From assembly GCF_003001695.1 (NCBI RefSeq), contig NZ_PVYX01000002.1:620001-684000 (forward strand): a DNA stretch of 64,000 nt, given 5' to 3'. Origin of the DNA: Flagellimonas meridianipacifica (lineage in GTDB: Bacteria > Bacteroidota > Bacteroidia > Flavobacteriales > Flavobacteriaceae). The position numbers were made by a program, and so were the translations under genes. How positions within the stretch are numbered: the stretch's first letter is position 1; each line of letters begins with the position of its first letter. Below, piece by piece: positions 17,167 to 27,596 of this stretch. The notes below the pieces were generated by a model, which was given only the letters and a program-made list of their open reading frames with translations, did not search any database and had not been told where the DNA came from.

Positions 17167-19236
17167 TTAATCCATCAAAATATTTAAGATTTCAATGGCG
17201 GCTTCGCTAATTTTTGTACCGGGTCCAAAAACCGCTACCGCCCCACTTTCAAACAAACTATTGTAATCTTGTTTAGGAATAACCCCGCCAACAATCACAG
17301 CAATGTCCTCACGACCATAATTTGCCAATTCTTTGATAACTGCCGGTACCAAAGTTTTGTGCCCTCCAGCCAAGGAAGAAACCCCTAAGATATGTACATC
17401 GTTTTCCACAGCCTGCTTGGCTACCTCAGATGGTGTTTGAAAAAGAGGTCCAATATCGACGTCAAATCCCAAATCAGCATAGCCCGTGGCAACTACTTTT
17501 GCACCTCTGTCATGTCCATCCTGACCCATTTTGGCAATCATGATACGTGGTCTTCTCCCTTCATTTGAGGCAAATTCGTCAGCCATTTTTTTGGCTTTTT
17601 CGAAACTTTCATTGTTTTTGATTTCTTTGGAATACACGCCTGTGAACGATTGTATTTTCGCACGGTATCTTCCAAATGCCGATTCCATGGCGTCGCTAAT
17701 CTCGCCAAGGGTAGCCCTGTTCCGTGCAGCTTCAACTGCTAAAGCTAATAAATTTTCACGCTCTGAATTTTGGTTCATAGCTTTTTTGGAAGCCTCGGTG
17801 ATTTTTTCAAGGGCTTCTTTAACCAATGAATTCTCCCTAGTTGATTTGATGTGATTAAGACGTTCTATTTGCTGCTTTCTCACCATGGCGTTGTCCACCT
17901 CCAATATTTGAAGATCATCTTCATCTTCAAGCTGATACTTGTTAACACCAAGAATAGTGTCTTGCCCGCTGTCAATTCTAGCTTGCTTTTTTGCGGCAGC
18001 CTCTTCAATACGTTTTTTGGGAATACCAGCTTCAATCGCTTTGGTCATTCCTCCTAATTTCTCAACTTCTTGTATCAGCTCCCAAGCTTCATCTGCGATT
18101 TCCTTTGTCAATTTTTCAACCAAATGGCTTCCAGCCCAAGGATCAACCGTTTTGGTGATATTGGTTTCTTGTTGTAAGTAAATCTGTGTGTTACGGGCTA
18201 TACGTGCAGAAAAATCCGTTGGAAGCGCAATGGCTTCATCCAAAGCATTGGTGTGCAAACTTTGGGTACCTCCGAAAACTGCGGCCATCGCCTCTATGGT
18301 TGTTCGGGCCACATTGTTGAACGGATCTTGCTCTGTTAAACTCCAACCACTGGTTTGGCTGTGTGTTCGAAGCATCAATGATTTTTCATTTTTGGGATTG
18401 AACTCTTTGACCAATTTTGCCCAAAGCATTCGACCTGCCCTCATTTTGGCAATTTCAGTGAAGTGGTTCATGCCAATTCCCCAGAAAAAAGAAAGTCTAG
18501 GAGCAAAGTCATCAATCTGAAGACCAGCCTTTATTCCTGTTTTGATATATTCGATTCCATCGGCCAAAGTGTAGGCCAATTCCATTGCTGCAGGGGCGCC
18601 TGCTTCGTGCATATGGTAACCAGAAATACTAATACTGTTGAATTTGGGCATATGCTTACTCGTAAACTCAAAAATATCAGCCACAATTTGCATTGAAGGC
18701 ATTGGGGGGTAGATATAGGTATTTCTTACCATAAACTCTTTCAGAATATCGTTCTGAATGGTCCCGGCCAGTTTTTCCATAGATACTCCTTGTTCCTCGG
18801 CAGCCACAATATAGAATGCCATCACGGGTAGAACGGCTCCGTTCATGGTCATGGATACCGACATCTTATCCAATGGGATACCGTCGAACAGAATTTTCAT
18901 ATCCTCCACAGAATCAATCGCCACACCTGCTTTACCCACATCGCCAACTACACGCTCATTATCACTGTCATAACCACGGTGGGTAGGAAGGTCAAAAGCT
19001 ACGGAAAGACCCTTTTGGCCTGCTTCCAAGTTTCTGCGATAAAACGCGTTACTTTCTTCCGCTGTAGAAAAACCAGCATATTGCCGAATAGTCCATGGTC
19101 GTCTAACATACATGGTAGAGTAGGGACCACGCAGAAAAGGAGGTATGCCAGCGGCAAAATTCTGATGATATTGCAGCTTTTTTGTTTGGGATTGTCCCGT
19201 TGTAAGACTTAGTTCTTGAAGATTTTTTCTACTCAT
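17167..19236 (-). CDS. mutB: Methylmalonyl-CoA mutase, large (catalytic) subunit
   Basis: 689 aa. The N-terminal TIM-barrel CoA domain has [20 protein letters not shown]; the C-terminal B12 domain has [16 protein letters not shown] near residue 570, whose histidine ligates cobalt (DxHxxG). It interconverts methylmalonyl-CoA and succinyl-CoA using adenosylcobalamin. The start at 19236 (MSRKNLQEL) overlaps the mutA stop by 8 bp, typical of the overlaps here; the upstream in-frame ATG at 19281 lies inside mutA. Confidence 0.96.
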   Translation of the reverse strand: MSRKNLQELSLTTGQSQTKKLQYHQNFAAGIPPFLRGPYSTMYVRRPWTIRQYAGFSTAEESNAFYRRNLEAGQKGLSVAFDLPTHRGYDSDNERVVGDVGKAGVAIDSVEDMKILFDGIPLDKMSVSMTMNGAVLPVMAFYIVAAEEQGVSMEKLAGTIQNDILKEFMVRNTYIYPPMPSMQIVADIFEFTSKHMPKFNSISISGYHMHEAGAPAAMELAYTLADGIEYIKTGIKAGLQIDDFAPRLSFFWGIGMNHFTEIAKMRAGRMLWAKLVKEFNPKNEKSLMLRTHSQTSGWSLTEQDPFNNVARTTIEAMAAVFGGTQSLHTNALDEAIALPTDFSARIARNTQIYLQQETNITKTVDPWAGSHLVEKLTKEIADEAWELIQEVEKLGGMTKAIEAGIPKKRIEEAAAKKQARIDSGQDTILGVNKYQLEDEDDLQILEVDNAMVRKQQIERLNHIKSTRENSLVKEALEKITEASKKAMNQNSERENLLALAVEAARNRATLGEISDAMESAFGRYRAKIQSFTGVYSKEIKNNESFEKAKKMADEFASNEGRRPRIMIAKMGQDGHDRGAKVVATGYADLGFDVDIGPLFQTPSEVAKQAVENDVHILGVSSLAGGHKTLVPAVIKELANYGREDIAVIVGGVIPKQDYNSLFESGAVAVFGPGTKISEAAIEILNILMD

Positions 19237-20602
19237 TGTCCAATCTTTTTTGTTCCAATTCCTCCGCCAAGCGTTTTTCAATAATGGGTATAATCTGAGT
19301 TTTTTCAGCCCTCTTTTTCATGAAAGGATAGAGTTCCAAATCCTGATTCATTCTATCATCGGGATTTTGAAACTTGTTGGTCCCAACCAAGGTTGTTTGG
19401 TTTTCATCAAAAAGCACTTGCTCCTTAGCAGCACTTTCCTTTAATTTTTGCTGAATTTTCCCTTTGGTCAGTGCCTCTAAAAATCCGCCCGATGCTTCAA
19501 TTTGTTTGAATAGATCCAATGCTTTTTCCGCCAACTGATGTGTTAACGATTCAATATAATATGCACCTTCTGCGGCATGTGAAACTTCCTTGAAATAGCT
19601 TTCTTCTTTCAACAAGACCAATTGGTTTTTGGCAATCCGCTCAGCAAACTCATTGTCTTTGTGATAAAGTGCATCATAAGATAGATTGCAAATGGTGTCT
19701 GCTCCCCCAAGAATGGCCGACATACTCTCGGAGGTAGTCCTAAGCATATTTACGTTAAAATCATACAGCGTTTTGTTTCTTTTTGACGGAATCGCCATTA
19801 TATGGCAGTCCCCGTCCATACCATACTCGGAACTAAGCGTGTTCCAAAGCCATCTTAAAGCCTTTATTTTGGCTATTTCAAAGAAATAGTTCCCCCCAAC
19901 AGCCACTTTGAAAGTCGGAGCAAATGCGATGGATTGAAAGTTGGTTAGGTATTCATGGGCATGGGCAAGGCCATAAGCCAGCTGTTGCGTCATGTTCGCA
20001 CCAGCATTTTGGTACAATGAAACATCAATGCCAATTGGAAGGATAGTTTTGGAAAATGAAGTAAGTTCAACGAGCTTCTCAATGGCCAGAAAATCCTCTT
20101 TCATTGAATGATACCAATTACCTGTCCTGGCTAAATTTCCAATGGGGTCAAGATGCAGATAAATCTGAGCGGTACTGTTCTTAAGATGGGAAAGCAGTTT
20201 TTCGATAACTCCCAAATCTAAGTGTTGGAAGTGGAAATGAAGGGGAATATTTTCAATATCAATATCTTGAAGCAAATCAATCAAATTGATTTTTTCATTT
20301 GGAATCGTGAAAACCAAGCTTTCCACTCCTTTCCCAACGACTTCCTTAGCTTTGATGTTGGCTTTGCCAGCATCGCCCGCATAAATGGATTGAGCGATAT
20401 ACCATTCCTTGGTTTTTGATGATGGACCGGAGGAGGTAACCAAATCTTCAGCATGATAGAAAGGCTTTACTTTTATATCTTCTGGTGAATCCCATACCAA
20501 GGTTTCATTATAGTCGGCTCCTTTAAGGTCATACTGTATTTTTTGTTTCCATTGTTTGGAGGAAACTTCTGGAAACTCATTAAATAAATGCGATTCACTC
20601 AT
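19229..20602 (-). CDS. mutA: Methylmalonyl-CoA mutase, small subunit
   Basis: 457 aa. Related to the barrel domain of MutB but with no cobalamin-binding domain, as expected for the structural subunit of the heterodimer. Landmarks: [40 protein letters not shown]. Its ATG overlaps the ftsB-like stop by 8 bp and its stop overlaps the mutB start by 8 bp, so the subunits are made in tandem. Confidence 0.93.
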   Translation of the reverse strand: MSESHLFNEFPEVSSKQWKQKIQYDLKGADYNETLVWDSPEDIKVKPFYHAEDLVTSSGPSSKTKEWYIAQSIYAGDAGKANIKAKEVVGKGVESLVFTIPNEKINLIDLLQDIDIENIPLHFHFQHLDLGVIEKLLSHLKNSTAQIYLHLDPIGNLARTGNWYHSMKEDFLAIEKLVELTSFSKTILPIGIDVSLYQNAGANMTQQLAYGLAHAHEYLTNFQSIAFAPTFKVAVGGNYFFEIAKIKALRWLWNTLSSEYGMDGDCHIMAIPSKRNKTLYDFNVNMLRTTSESMSAILGGADTICNLSYDALYHKDNEFAERIAKNQLVLLKEESYFKEVSHAAEGAYYIESLTHQLAEKALDLFKQIEASGGFLEALTKGKIQQKLKESAAKEQVLFDENQTTLVGTNKFQNPDDRMNQDLELYPFMKKRAEKTQIIPIIEKRLAEELEQKRLDNE

Positions 20603-20927
20603 TTTTTTTGGTCTTTAGGCTGTCTTCGTACTCTATTAAAAAAATCTCCTCGTTCTCCTTTTTCATATAGTACTTTTCGCGGGCAAATTTTTCCAACTCG
20701 CTGGAGTCGGATAGTTTTTCAAGAACTTCTTTATCCTTGGCAATCTCATCTTTTAAAAACTCCTTCTGTTTTTCCAATTTTTTGATTTCTTTTCTCAATT
20801 CCAAATGAATCAACATGGAATTGGTATCAAAAAAAGCCATCCAAATCACAAAAATGGTAAGCACCAGAATATACATATTGGTCATTAGCTTAAACCACTT
20901 TTTTTGTTTCAGTTCCTTCAGGTCCAT
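20595..20927 (-). CDS. Septum formation initiator protein, FtsB/DivIC-like
   Basis: 110 aa. Short cytoplasmic tail, one membrane helix (NMYILVLTIFVIWMAFF), then a periplasmic coiled coil (LELRKEIKKLEKQKEFLKDE), the FtsB/DivIC build. It bridges FtsL and FtsQ in the divisome. The gene starts one base after the udk stop and overlaps mutA, so a division gene sits inside a metabolic operon; this order is common in flavobacteria. Confidence 0.88.
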   Translation of the reverse strand: MDLKELKQKKWFKLMTNMYILVLTIFVIWMAFFDTNSMLIHLELRKEIKKLEKQKEFLKDEIAKDKEVLEKLSDSSELEKFAREKYYMKKENEEIFLIEYEDSLKTKKNE

Positions 20928-21536
20928 TTACTGCAACTTGTCATTAATTATGGTTCTCACCATATCCACCGCAACCGTATTGTAATGGTTATTGGGTATT
21001 ATAAGATCAGCAAACTCTTTTGAGGGCTCAATGAACTGTTCATGCATGGGTTTTACCGCGTTCTGATATCGATATAATACTTTTTCCAAATCATGTCCGC
21101 GCTCCTTTATGTCCCGTTGTAATCTTCGTATCAAACGTTCATCCGAATCGGCATGGACATAGATTTTCATATCAAACATTTCACGTAGCTTGGGATTGCT
21201 CAATACCAAAATCCCCTCTACGATAATAACTTTTCTAGGGTGAACTGTTATGGTCTCATCTAAACGGGTTTCCTCAACAAAAGAATAAATAGGCTTTTCA
21301 ATGGATTGCCCTTTCCTGAGCAATTCCAGATGGGAAATCAATAAATCAAAATCAATGGAATTGGGATGGTCAAAATTAACTTGCCCTCGTTCTTCTTTAC
21401 TCAGATGGGCAAGGTCATTGTAATATGAATCTTGTGAGATAACCCCAACCTCATTTTCTGGGAGTTCCTGCACAATTTGTTTGACGACCGTGGTTTTCCC
21501 ACAGCCTGTACCTCCCGCAATTCCTATGATAAGCAT
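20928..21536 (-). CDS. udk: Uridine kinase
   Basis: 202 aa. P-loop GIAGGTGCGKTTVVKQ, then SQDSYYNDLAHLSKEERG and NFDHPNSIDFDLL, the uridine kinase hallmarks. It phosphorylates uridine and cytidine with ATP or GTP (pyrimidine salvage). The start at 21536 is supported by the promoter box at 21554-21561, downstream of the alternative ATG at 21575. First gene of udk-ftsB-mutA-mutB. Confidence 0.95.
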   Translation of the reverse strand: MLIIGIAGGTGCGKTTVVKQIVQELPENEVGVISQDSYYNDLAHLSKEERGQVNFDHPNSIDFDLLISHLELLRKGQSIEKPIYSFVEETRLDETITVHPRKVIIVEGILVLSNPKLREMFDMKIYVHADSDERLIRRLQRDIKERGHDLEKVLYRYQNAVKPMHEQFIEPSKEFADLIIPNNHYNTVAVDMVRTIINDKLQ

Positions 21537-21553
21537 TGATAAAAATTTAATAC

Positions 21554-21561
21554 CAAAAGTA
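21554..21561 (-). promoter_or_regulatory. -7 promoter box of the udk-ftsB-mutA-mutB operon
   Basis: Minus strand reads TACTTTTG (TAnnTTTG), 17 bp before the udk ATG. Excludes the ATG at 21575 as the start. Confidence 0.5.
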
Positions 21562-21627
21562 AGCATTTGATACATTTTTCATCCATCCAAATGACTTTGC
21601 ATAGTTAGGATTTGTTTTTCTAAAAAT

Positions 21628-21647
21628 TCATGACGCCTATCATGAAA
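21628..21647. promoter_or_regulatory. Candidate operator: perfect dyad between udk and carboxylase operons
   Basis: TTCATGA (21628-21634), 6-bp spacer, TCATGAA (21641-21647). It ends 18 bp before the -7 box of the carboxylase operon, so it covers the -33 region. The symmetry and position suit a dimeric repressor; no regulator gene is adjacent. Confidence 0.45.
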
Positions 21648-21665
21648 TGAGAAAGTTTCTAGACC

Positions 21666-21673
21666 TAGTTTTG
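21666..21673 (+). promoter_or_regulatory. -7 promoter box of the acyl-CoA carboxylase operon
   Basis: TAGTTTTG (TAnnTTTG), 57 bp before the ATG at 21731, giving a leader of about 50 nt. Confidence 0.45.
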
Positions 21674-21730
21674 TGCTGTATTATCGCTTTAACCGTATCT
21701 TTAACTAAATAACAAAAGGCCAATTACTCC

Positions 21731-22216
21731 ATGGAAGAATCCTATTCCATCATGGTTAACGAAGACCATGAATTTCAACTTACCAAAGACCAGATTTACC
21801 CGTTGGATATTCTAAAAACCCGAGATAATGGCTTCCATGTCTTGAAAGATGGAAAGTCATTCCATATAGAGGTTGTAGAAGGCAATTTCAATGACCTTGA
21901 GTATATTATTAAGGTGAACGGGACGGACTATCGCACCTCAGTAAAAACCCCTTTACTGCACTTAATAGACAAGATGGGATTTGCTGTTAACGGGGCCAAA
22001 AACGTCGCTTCCATTGAAGCGCCTATGCCAGGACTTATTTTGGACATTTCTGTAAAAGAAGGGCAAGAGGTAAACGAAAATGACCCCCTATTGATTCTTG
22101 AGGCCATGAAAATGGAAAACAGTATTACATCCCCTAGAAATGGTGTTATTAAAAGCATTTCTGTAACAAAAGGAGATGCTGTGGATAAAAAACAGGTTTT
22201 GCTAACATTTGAATAG
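21731..22216 (+). CDS. Biotin carboxyl carrier protein of acyl-CoA carboxylase
   Basis: 161 aa. The C-terminal 70 residues form a biotinyl domain: APMPGLILDISVKEGQEV and EAMKMENS with biotinylated Lys127. It carries CO2 between the carboxylase and transferase subunits encoded downstream. The N-terminal 85 residues are a beta-rich region typical of Bacteroidota propionyl-CoA-type carriers. First gene of a tight three-gene operon (gaps of 6 bp). Confidence 0.93.
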   Translation: MEESYSIMVNEDHEFQLTKDQIYPLDILKTRDNGFHVLKDGKSFHIEVVEGNFNDLEYIIKVNGTDYRTSVKTPLLHLIDKMGFAVNGAKNVASIEAPMPGLILDISVKEGQEVNENDPLLILEAMKMENSITSPRNGVIKSISVTKGDAVDKKQVLLTFE

Positions 22217-22222
22217 ATTTCC

Positions 22223-23665
22223 ATGAAAAAAATATTGGTAGCCAATCGCGGAGAAATAGCCATAAGGGTGATGCGAACTGCAAAGAAAATGGGAATTGGT
22301 ACAGTGGCGGTTTTTTCTGAAGTGGACCGTAATGCCCCGCATGTTCGTTTCGCAGATGAAGCGGTCTGTATAGGTCCAGCACCTTCCAATCAGTCATATT
22401 TGGTGGGCGATAAGATTATTGAAGTGGCCAAAAAGCTAAACGTTGACGGCATACATCCTGGATACGGTTTTTTGAGTGAGAACGCGGCTTTTGCGGAAGC
22501 AGTAGAAAAGAATGGAATCACTTTTATCGGACCTAAATCCAAAGCTATCCGAATAATGGGTAGTAAGTTAGAGGCCAAGGAAGCGGTGAAAGGCTATAAT
22601 ATCCCCATGGTCCCTGGTATTGATGAAGCTATTACGGATGTTAAAGCCGCAAAGCAAATCGCTTCTGAAATCGGATATCCAATTTTGATAAAGGCTTCAG
22701 CGGGGGGAGGTGGAAAAGGTATGCGCATTGTAGATAATGAGGCGAATTTTGAGTCACAGATGGAACGTGCCATAAGTGAAGCCACTTCGGCATTTGGTGA
22801 TGGTTCTGTTTTTTTGGAAAAATATGTGACATCACCAAGACATATAGAGATTCAGGTAATGGCAGATACACATGGAAATGTTCTTCATTTTTTCGAACGG
22901 GAATGTAGTATCCAAAGAAGGCACCAAAAGGTGGTTGAAGAAGCGCCATCCTCGTTGTTGACGCCGAAACTTCGTAACGCAATGGGTGAGGCAGCAACCA
23001 AAGTGGCAAAGGCCTGTGATTATGTTGGGGCAGGTACCGTGGAATTTTTGATGGATGCTGATATGAATTTCTACTTTTTGGAAATGAATACCCGTCTACA
23101 GGTTGAGCATCCCGTTACGGAAATGATTACAGGAGTTGATTTGGTTGAACTACAAATTAAGGTCGCCAGGGGTGAAGAGTTACCCTTAAAACAAAGCGAT
23201 TTGTCCATTAAAGGACACGCTATGGAGCTAAGGGTGTATGCCGAGGATCCGTTAAATGACTTTTTACCTAGTGTAGGACAGTTGGAAACCTACAGACTTC
23301 CAGAAGGAGAGGGAGTACGTGTAGACAATGGATTTGAGGAAGGTATGGATGTGCCCATTTATTACGATCCCATGCTTTCCAAATTGATTACCTACGGGAA
23401 AACCCGGGAGGAGGCCATTGAATTAATCCTAAAAGCCATCGAAGATTACAAAATAAAAGGAGTTCAGACCACATTGCCATTTGGGACTTTTGTTTTTGAA
23501 CATGATGCCTTTCGCTCAGGGAATTTTGACACCCATTTTGTGAAGAATTATTATTCTCCCGAAGCTATAAAAGAAAAAAGCGCCAGTGAAGCCGAAGTTG
23601 CAGCTATGGTAGCCCTTAAACTTTATTTCGAAGACCAAAAAACAATTCAACTCCCAACAAACTAA
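22223..23665 (+). CDS. accC: Biotin carboxylase subunit of acyl-CoA carboxylase
   Basis: 480 aa. Starts KKILVANRGEIAIRVMRTAK; ATP-grasp glycine loop KASAGGGGKGMR and active-site block EMNTRLQVEHPVTEM are intact. It carboxylates biotin with ATP and bicarbonate. Its neighbours suggest it serves a propionyl-CoA carboxylase here, not only acetyl-CoA carboxylase. Confidence 0.94.
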   Translation: MKKILVANRGEIAIRVMRTAKKMGIGTVAVFSEVDRNAPHVRFADEAVCIGPAPSNQSYLVGDKIIEVAKKLNVDGIHPGYGFLSENAAFAEAVEKNGITFIGPKSKAIRIMGSKLEAKEAVKGYNIPMVPGIDEAITDVKAAKQIASEIGYPILIKASAGGGGKGMRIVDNEANFESQMERAISEATSAFGDGSVFLEKYVTSPRHIEIQVMADTHGNVLHFFERECSIQRRHQKVVEEAPSSLLTPKLRNAMGEAATKVAKACDYVGAGTVEFLMDADMNFYFLEMNTRLQVEHPVTEMITGVDLVELQIKVARGEELPLKQSDLSIKGHAMELRVYAEDPLNDFLPSVGQLETYRLPEGEGVRVDNGFEEGMDVPIYYDPMLSKLITYGKTREEAIELILKAIEDYKIKGVQTTLPFGTFVFEHDAFRSGNFDTHFVKNYYSPEAIKEKSASEAEVAAMVALKLYFEDQKTIQLPTN

Positions 23666-23671
23666 TAGACT

Positions 23672-25213
23672 ATGGATTCCAAATTACGGACCCTACAAGA
23701 ACGAATAAACCAAGCCCATTTAGGAGGGGGTGAAAAGCGAATAGAAAAACAGCATGCCAAGAAAAAGCTAACCGCAAGGGAGCGGATTCAATATTTATTG
23801 GATGAAGGTTCCTTTGAAGAAATGGGCATTCTGGTGACTCATAGAACCACCGACTTTGGTATGGACAAGGAAATCTATTTTGGCGATGGAGTGGTTACAG
23901 GGTATGGAACTATCAATGGTAGATTGGTGTATGTGTATGCTCAAGATTTTACTGTTTTCGGCGGGGCACTGTCAGAAACCCATGCGGAGAAAATCTGCAA
24001 AGTCATGGATTTGGCCATGAAGGTGGGTGCGCCTGTTATTGGATTGAACGATTCTGGTGGGGCACGAATTCAAGAAGGTGTGAAGTCTTTGGGAGGTTAT
24101 GCGGATATTTTCTACAGAAATGTCCAAGCATCAGGGGTCATACCTCAAATTTCGGCTATTATGGGACCGTGTGCAGGCGGAGCAGTGTACTCCCCAGCCA
24201 TGACCGACTTTATTATAATGGTAGAGGAAACCAGTTATATGTTCGTGACGGGGCCAAATGTGGTAAAAACCGTGACCAATGAAGAAGTAAGTTCGGAAGA
24301 GCTTGGAGGTGCCAGCACCCACGCTGTAAAATCGGGTGTGGCGCATAAAACTTCAAATAACGATGCTGCTTGTTTGGATGATATCAAGAAACTTTTGGAT
24401 TATCTTCCGCAGAGCAACAAGGAAATCCCAAAACACAAGCCCTATGAGTTAGGGGAAGAGGTACGAGAAGAACTTTCCAGTATTGTTCCAGACAATCCGA
24501 ACAAGCCATACGATATGCATGATGTCATAAACGGTATCATTGATTATGATTCGTTTTATGAAATCCATAAAGATTATGCTGAGAATATTATTGTTGGTTT
24601 TGCCCGTTTGGGAGGCAGAAGTGTAGGAATCATAGCAAATCAACCGATGTTTTTGGCTGGTGTCCTAGGCACGAAGAGTTCTCAAAAAGCGGCTCGTTTT
24701 ACACGATTCTGTGACGCTTTCAACATACCTCTGCTGGTTTTGGTGGATGTTCCTGGATTCCTTCCAGGTACTGACCAAGAGTGGAATGGGATAATTATGC
24801 ACGGTGCAAAACTGTTGTATGCTTTGAGTGAAGCTACCGTTCCACGAGTCACTGTAATTACCAGAAAAGCGTATGGCGGAGCCTACGATGTGATGAATTC
24901 CAAACACATCGGAGCTGATTTTAATTTTGCATGGCCAACTGCAGAGATTGCTGTAATGGGTGCCAAAGGTGCTAGTGAAATCATTTTTAGAAGAGAGATT
25001 GCTTCTGCTGATGACCCCGAGGCTAAGTTAAAAGAGAAGGAAGCCGAGTATGCAGACAAGTTTGCCAATCCATATCGTGCAGCCAGAAGAGGCTTTATTG
25101 ATGAGGTGATTCTACCCGAAAATACACGTAGGAAGTTGCTCAAGGCCTTCGCCATGCTGGAGAAAAAAGAAGTACAAACTCCAAAGAAAAAACACGGGAA
25201 CATTCCGTTGTAA
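23672..25213 (+). CDS. pccB: Propionyl-CoA-type carboxylase beta (carboxyltransferase) subunit
   Basis: 513 aa, the usual length. [19 protein letters not shown] at the start, oxyanion-hole glycine stretches [17 protein letters not shown] and [15 protein letters not shown]. Transfers the carboxyl group from biotin to propionyl-CoA or a similar acyl-CoA to give methylmalonyl-CoA, the substrate of the mutase across the divergent promoter region. An epimerase would also be needed; none is in the window. Confidence 0.92.
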   Translation: MDSKLRTLQERINQAHLGGGEKRIEKQHAKKKLTARERIQYLLDEGSFEEMGILVTHRTTDFGMDKEIYFGDGVVTGYGTINGRLVYVYAQDFTVFGGALSETHAEKICKVMDLAMKVGAPVIGLNDSGGARIQEGVKSLGGYADIFYRNVQASGVIPQISAIMGPCAGGAVYSPAMTDFIIMVEETSYMFVTGPNVVKTVTNEEVSSEELGGASTHAVKSGVAHKTSNNDAACLDDIKKLLDYLPQSNKEIPKHKPYELGEEVREELSSIVPDNPNKPYDMHDVINGIIDYDSFYEIHKDYAENIIVGFARLGGRSVGIIANQPMFLAGVLGTKSSQKAARFTRFCDAFNIPLLVLVDVPGFLPGTDQEWNGIIMHGAKLLYALSEATVPRVTVITRKAYGGAYDVMNSKHIGADFNFAWPTAEIAVMGAKGASEIIFRREIASADDPEAKLKEKEAEYADKFANPYRAARRGFIDEVILPENTRRKLLKAFAMLEKKEVQTPKKKHGNIPL

Positions 25214-25288
25214 AGATTTCAGAACAGAGTTGTTATTAACTTAAGGTAAATACTTTCCCTAAAGGATATTTGGTGTTTCAAGGTTGAC

Positions 25289-25296
25289 TAATTTTG
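25289..25296 (+). promoter_or_regulatory. -7 promoter box of the MFS transporter gene
   Basis: TAATTTTG (TAnnTTTG) with TTG at 25270-25272 (16-bp spacer). The ATG at 25301 lies 5 bp later, so the mRNA is leaderless or translation begins at a downstream Met (residue 13). Confidence 0.5.
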
Positions 25297-25300
25297 CCGA

Positions 25301-26512
25301 ATGCAAAAAGAAAACCAGAAACCAAGTTTCGAATTTATGGCACTGATGGCGGCACTAATGTCGATTGTCGCCCTGTCTATCGACACCTTGCTGCCTGCTA
25401 TTCCAAATATTGGTGAAACCATAAACAGTTTTGACCCCACGGAAAATCAGAAGCTGATAACCATGATTTTTTTGGGGTTAGGAGTAGGTCAGTTGTTTTT
25501 TGGACCGCTTTCCGATTGCTATGGAAGAAAGCCTGTAGTTTATATGGGGATGCTTGTCTTCGCCATCGCCAGTTTTATATGTCTTTGGGCTCCAAATCTG
25601 GAATGGATGATTGTGGGCCGTATCCTTCAGGGGATTGGACTTTCAGTGGCGCGAAGCATTGCGATTTCCATAATTCGGGATACGTATAGTGGAGATTTGA
25701 TGGCTAGGGTCATGTCTTTTGTCACCGCCTTCTTTATTCTAGTACCGGTTATTGCTCCATCAATAGGGAAAATCATCTTGGATGTTTCCAACTGGCAAGC
25801 TATTTTTTATGTACAACTAGTATGTACACTTATGGTTGGACTTTGGTTTTGGAAACGTCAACCGGAAACACTTAGACCCGAATACAAAATTCCATTTTCC
25901 AGACATGTTTTTATTGATGGACTGAAAGAGTTCATGAGATACAAAGAAACAGTGGCTTTTACCATGGCTTCAGGGTTTATAACGGGTTCTTTTTTGGTGT
26001 ATCTAAGTGCTTCCCAGCATATTTTTGAAGATTTGTACGGACTTAAGGATTCCTTTCCCTACATTTTTGCAGGTCTGTCCATTTCCATTGGTGTTTCTAC
26101 CTTTTCAAATGGTACCTTGGTGTTACGTTATGGCATGTGGAAGCTTTCATATATGGCTTTGCTTGCTTTTTGCGGAGTGGCCATTTTGTTTGTTGTACTA
26201 TTTTGGCAGACCGGAAATCCCAGCGTCATAGCATTGATTATCTTTTTATCGCTTCAATTCTTCTGTCTGGGTTTTATGTGGGGCAACTTTCGCTCAATTG
26301 CCATGCAACCTATTGGCCACATTGCGGGAATAGGGGCGGCAATTAATGGTTTTGTTTCCACCGTTATTTCAATTCCCATCGCGACATTTATAGGAAGCTA
26401 TGTTGAGGATGAGGTTCTTCCGCTTTTTATGGGATTGGCTATTTGCGGACTTATATCAGTTGTTATTTTTTGGATGGCGAAAAGGTCGAGAAGACTAGCC
26501 ACTGCCAAATAG
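25301..26512 (+). CDS. MFS multidrug efflux transporter, Bcr/CflA family
   Basis: 403 aa with 12 predicted membrane helices. ALSIDTLLPAIPNIGE in the first helix and the loop FGPLSDCYGRKPVVYMG are Bcr/CflA landmarks; GRILQGIGLSVARS is the motif C-like segment. A proton-coupled exporter of drugs or metabolites in the inner membrane. Own promoter; ends 4 bp before the convergent anmK stop. Confidence 0.88.
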   Translation: MQKENQKPSFEFMALMAALMSIVALSIDTLLPAIPNIGETINSFDPTENQKLITMIFLGLGVGQLFFGPLSDCYGRKPVVYMGMLVFAIASFICLWAPNLEWMIVGRILQGIGLSVARSIAISIIRDTYSGDLMARVMSFVTAFFILVPVIAPSIGKIILDVSNWQAIFYVQLVCTLMVGLWFWKRQPETLRPEYKIPFSRHVFIDGLKEFMRYKETVAFTMASGFITGSFLVYLSASQHIFEDLYGLKDSFPYIFAGLSISIGVSTFSNGTLVLRYGMWKLSYMALLAFCGVAILFVVLFWQTGNPSVIALIIFLSLQFFCLGFMWGNFRSIAMQPIGHIAGIGAAINGFVSTVISIPIATFIGSYVEDEVLPLFMGLAICGLISVVIFWMAKRSRRLATAK

Positions 26513-26513
26513 A

Positions 26514-26534
26514 TTCTTATGATTCAGATAAGAA
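26514..26534. terminator. AT-rich hairpin at the MFS/anmK convergence
   Basis: TTCTTAT (26514-26520) and ATAAGAA (26528-26534) pair across a 7-nt loop at the meeting point of two genes. The stem is weak, so termination is only a suggestion. Confidence 0.3.
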
Positions 26535-27596
26535 AACTTTTCCGCTAGAACTGTCTTGGCTTGCACCTGTAACTGATGCGAAAATATTGGTTTTGTTTTC
26601 TTCTCGGAGAACGCCCATTAAAGCAAATACCAAAGCCTCTTTAAAGGCAATCAAAGTTTTGCTGGGAATCTTCAATGTAAGGGAATTTCCAAGTTTCTGT
26701 TTTAGGGTATCGACAAAGAATGAATTGAAAGCACCTCCTCCAGTCACTAACATTGTGTTGTTTGACTTTGAACGAAATTTATCAATCTCTAGAGCAATTT
26801 GTTCACAGTTGTGGTGAGTTATGGTATGGAGCAAATCGGGTATACTTGCTTCCGACTTTTCAATCAGGGGAACCACATCCTGAAGGAACCATTCATAGCC
26901 TGTAGATTTTGGATGGGGAAGTTTGTAGTATTCCAAGTTGTTCAGAGCGGTTTTAAGTTCAGGAATCAGATTTCCGGTACGGGCCAATTGTCCATTTTCA
27001 TCATACTCCAAATTGATTTTTTGGGTAAGATAATTTAAGGGCATATTTGCCATACCTATATCCAAGGCTTTCCGGTTACCATCCACTACAAAGGAAACGT
27101 TACTGATTCCCCCCAAATTCAAACAAAAATCATATTCACCAAAGAGCAAATGGTCGCCAATAGGAACCAACGGAGCTCCTTGTCCGCCTAGTTTCACATC
27201 TTTTGTTCTAAAGTCACAGATTACCTTATAGCCCGATGTATTCGCAAGTAACTGCCCATGGCCCAATTGAAACGTGAATCCTTCCTCTGGTCTATGGTGG
27301 GAAGTATGCCCATGACTGGCAATGAAATCCACTTCAATTTGAGCTTCTTCTATAAATAGCTTGGCTTGTTCGCCCAACCATATCCCATATTCTTGGTCGA
27401 GAATGCTGTGATCTTCATCACTTAAATGAATGGCGTGTTTTAGGCGGTCTTTCCAAGTAGCATCGTAAGAAATTGCTTTGGTTTTTTCAATTGAAAAATC
27501 CCATTTCTCTTTTTTCTTTGAAAAGTGACATAGCGCCATATCAAGACCATCCAACGAGGTCCCAGACATCATTCCCAATACTTTGTATTCTCCCAT
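26517..27596 (-). CDS. anmK: Anhydro-N-acetylmuramic acid kinase
   Basis: 359 aa. GMMSGTSLDGLDMALC is the family's phosphate loop; ASHGHTSHH, NLGGISNVSF and VTGGGAFN follow. It opens 1,6-anhydroMurNAc while phosphorylating it to MurNAc-6-phosphate, the MurQ substrate. The ATG at 27596 overlaps the upstream stop by one base (TGATG) and is chosen over a GTG one codon earlier. Last gene of the minus-strand muropeptide cluster. Confidence 0.95.
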   Translation of the reverse strand: MGEYKVLGMMSGTSLDGLDMALCHFSKKKEKWDFSIEKTKAISYDATWKDRLKHAIHLSDEDHSILDQEYGIWLGEQAKLFIEEAQIEVDFIASHGHTSHHRPEEGFTFQLGHGQLLANTSGYKVICDFRTKDVKLGGQGAPLVPIGDHLLFGEYDFCLNLGGISNVSFVVDGNRKALDIGMANMPLNYLTQKINLEYDENGQLARTGNLIPELKTALNNLEYYKLPHPKSTGYEWFLQDVVPLIEKSEASIPDLLHTITHHNCEQIALEIDKFRSKSNNTMLVTGGGAFNSFFVDTLKQKLGNSLTLKIPSKTLIAFKEALVFALMGVLREENKTNIFASVTGASQDSSSGKVFLSES

